A stretch of 64,000 nucleotides of DNA from Bacteroidales bacterium UBA3844. Lineage in GTDB: Bacteria > Bacteroidota > Bacteroidia > Bacteroidales > Paludibacteraceae. The position numbers and the translations under genes were made by a program. The notes beneath the pieces are model-generated. The model saw only the letters and a program-made list of their open reading frames with translations, ran no database searches and was not told the origin of the DNA. Below are positions 62,605 through 64,000 of this stretch, in pieces. Numbering within the stretch: the first letter of the stretch is position 1; each line of letters starts with the position of its first letter. The stretch lies in NCBI GenBank assembly GCA_002392915.1, contig DGHQ01000044.1, positions 88,653 to 152,652 of the forward strand, read 5' to 3'.

Positions 62605-63813
62605 TTAGTCGTCAAGCAGAGCTTTGATAAACTCGTCGCCGACCAATGTGCCGTATGCACCGTCTGCACAAGAGAACTCATCATATTTCATCACCTTATC
62701 TCCTTCCACTCCTGGTTTATAGATCAGGAATGGGATAGGCTCCGAAACGTGTGTCTTGATGCGGCATGGAGTAGGATGGTCTGGAAGGATGGCTATTGCC
62801 ACTGGCTCATTCCAATTCTTCACCTCTTCATAAATCGGTTTGACGATTCTGTTCTCAAGATACTCCACCGTCTTCAATTTCAATTCCACATTGCCTTCAT
62901 GACCTGCTTCGTCGCTTGCCTCAATGTGAAGATATACGAAGTCTGACTTCTTCAATGCGTCTATCGTAGCCTGAGCTTTGCCCTCGTAGTTGGTGTTGTA
63001 TAATCCTGTCGCTCCCTCCACCTCAATGATGTCAAGGCCAGCGTATTTGCCTATTCCACGGATCAAATCAACTGCGGAGATGACCGCTCCACTCTTCACT
63101 CCATACTCCTCTTTCAATGTCTTCATCTGTGGCTTGTATCCTGCAGACCAAGGCCAGATGCTGTTGGCTGGATCTTTTCCTGCGGCGATTCGTGCCTTGT
63201 TGACGGGATGATCTGCAAGGATCTCCTGCGACTTGATGATAAGCTCATTTAGCAAATCTGCCGTCTTCTGAGCTTCTGGCACTTCTGCCTTTACAAGGAC
63301 ATCCTTGAATGGTGTGCCTGGCACATCGTGAGGAGGAGTGCATTTCACTCTCTTGTCACCACCTTTGATTTTCAAAAGGTGACGGTATGATATTCCTGGG
63401 AAGAAACGGACAATCTCGTCTCCTAGTTTCTCATTCAGATAGTCGATAAGCACATATGCCTCTTCATCTGAAATATGGCCGGCAGAGTGGTTTTTGATTA
63501 CCCCGTTCTCAATGCAGATGATATTGCAACGCATGGCCATCTCACCTGGCTCTATATCTACGCCCATGCTGGCAGCTTCCAGTGAGCCACGTCCTTCAAA
63601 CACTTTGCGAACGTCGTAGCCCAACACCTCAAGGTTGGCAATCTCACTTCCTGGGTGGAATCCCTCTGGCACCGTCTCCAAAAGGCCACAGCGTCCTTTT
63701 TGCGCAAGCAAGTCGATTGTCGGGATGTTTGCTGCCTCAAGTATTGTTTTGTTTCCCAACGACGGAATACGCTCATCCGCCATTCCGTCGCCAAGGATAA
63801 TCAAATGTTTCAT
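62605..63813 (-). CDS. apgM: Cofactor-independent phosphoglycerate mutase-like protein; likely homoserine kinase
   Basis: A 402-residue protein from the ATG at 63813 (MKHLIILGDGMADER); the longer frame to 63867 would overlap thrA. It belongs to the archaeal-type phosphoglycerate mutase branch of the alkaline phosphatase superfamily; metal-site motifs include GDGMADE, SEIANLEVLGYD, HIEASDEAGHEGN and LPDHPTP. In Bacteroidetes such genes stand between thrA and thrC where thrB is missing, and they have been predicted to act as a functional homoserine kinase. Here that context is exact: 13 bp after thrA, upstream of thrC, with no thrB in view. A glycolytic role is the alternative. Confidence 0.88.
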   Translation of the reverse strand: MKHLIILGDGMADERIPSLGNKTILEAANIPTIDLLAQKGRCGLLETVPEGFHPGSEIANLEVLGYDVRKVFEGRGSLEAASMGVDIEPGEMAMRCNIICIENGVIKNHSAGHISDEEAYVLIDYLNEKLGDEIVRFFPGISYRHLLKIKGGDKRVKCTPPHDVPGTPFKDVLVKAEVPEAQKTADLLNELIIKSQEILADHPVNKARIAAGKDPANSIWPWSAGYKPQMKTLKEEYGVKSGAVISAVDLIRGIGKYAGLDIIEVEGATGLYNTNYEGKAQATIDALKKSDFVYLHIEASDEAGHEGNVELKLKTVEYLENRIVKPIYEEVKNWNEPVAIAILPDHPTPCRIKTHVSEPIPFLIYKPGVEGDKVMKYDEFSCADGAYGTLVGDEFIKALLDD

Positions 63814-63826
63814 AATCTTAGAATCT

Positions 63827-64000
63827 TTATCGAATGTTGGCGATGCTGATGATGTCGGCGAATACACCGGCAGCAGTCACAGCGGCACCAGCACCATAAC
63901 CACGGATCATCATTGGATCCTTGTATCTTGCAGTGTTGATGATAATCAAGTTGTTGCTTCCTTCAAGATCGTAGAATGGGTGACGTGAGTCGACTGCCTG
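63827..64000 (-). CDS. thrA: Bifunctional aspartokinase/homoserine dehydrogenase, C-terminal end (partial)
   Basis: The last 57 codons and stop of a gene that continues beyond the window edge. The protein reads [20 protein letters not shown], then [20 protein letters not shown], which is the conserved end of homoserine dehydrogenase fused to aspartokinase (the ThrA type). It makes homoserine from aspartate semialdehyde at this end of the protein. The stop codon is 13 bp before the apgM start. The kinase part cannot be seen. Confidence 0.85.
   Translation of the reverse strand, partial: QAVDSRHPFYDLEGSNNLIIINTARYKDPMMIRGYGAGAAVTAAGVFADIISIANIR

Overview
The window looks like a chromosomal segment of an AT-rich member of the Bacteroidales (Bacteroidota), probably Prevotellaceae-like, although genus cannot be fixed from the sequence alone. 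Evidence: many promoters fit the Bacteroides-type consensus (TTTG or TTG, about 19-20 bp, TAnnTTTG); there is an RprXY-type two-component pair, an Hmu-type heme cluster, a lipoprotein whose Cys is followed by an Asp run, TonB-dependent uptake, and two proteins with C-terminal domains of the type IX secretion (T9SS) kind. No rRNA, tRNA, CRISPR array, transposase or phage gene was seen.

Layout. 0.3-10.3 kb, minus strand: a seven-gene Hmu-like heme/iron operon (calycin-like surface lipoprotein, TonB receptor, membrane-anchored CobN-family chelatase, membrane protein, ExbB-like and ExbD/DUF2149-like proteins, PepSY membrane protein). It diverges from a DUF2023-flavodoxin pair. The shared control region holds five copies of a GGTATTS motif, which suggests joint (iron-linked) control. 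11.5-19.1 kb: FKBP isomerase, MATE and sodium-solute transporters, YidC, DUF4268 protein and a thioredoxin-fold protein without CXXC. 19.2-22.7 kb, plus strand: YbeY, a membrane AraC-type regulator and a DUF4153-like/TonB C-domain fusion. 22.7-28.8 kb: RNase HII, CPA2 antiporter, RprX/RprY, TauE-like exporter.

28.9-36.0 kb, plus strand: a surface-glycan cluster with two GT4 and one GT2 glycosyltransferases, an O-antigen ligase/polymerase with a long C-terminal extension, a DUF5672 protein and an embedded M23 peptidase. It is closed by a hairpin-rich 188-bp MITE-like element. 36.2-39.0 kb: an unrecognised TPR protein, SRPBCC protein and PyrE. 39.2-46.9 kb, minus strand: a tightly packed seven-gene run dut-TPR-DUF4292-envC-like-Wzz-like-aroB-aroA. 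47.2-60.4 kb: a secreted clan-A glycoside hydrolase with CBM6, then a two-gene unit of a giant 2962-residue repeat protein and an OmpA/TSP3 outer-membrane protein. 60.9-64.0 kb: threonine operon thrA(partial)-apgM-[DUF2442]-thrC.

The two most striking structures are, first, the giant protein: 35 tandem beta modules in two blocks, the second block built from a four-module super-repeat copied about five times. Second is a dispersed family of double-hairpin intergenic repeats (five copies here) whose stems change in a compensatory way. One copy, with a small DUF2442 gene, has entered the threonine operon. Several coding starts were moved downstream because a promoter or terminator lies inside the longer reading frame.
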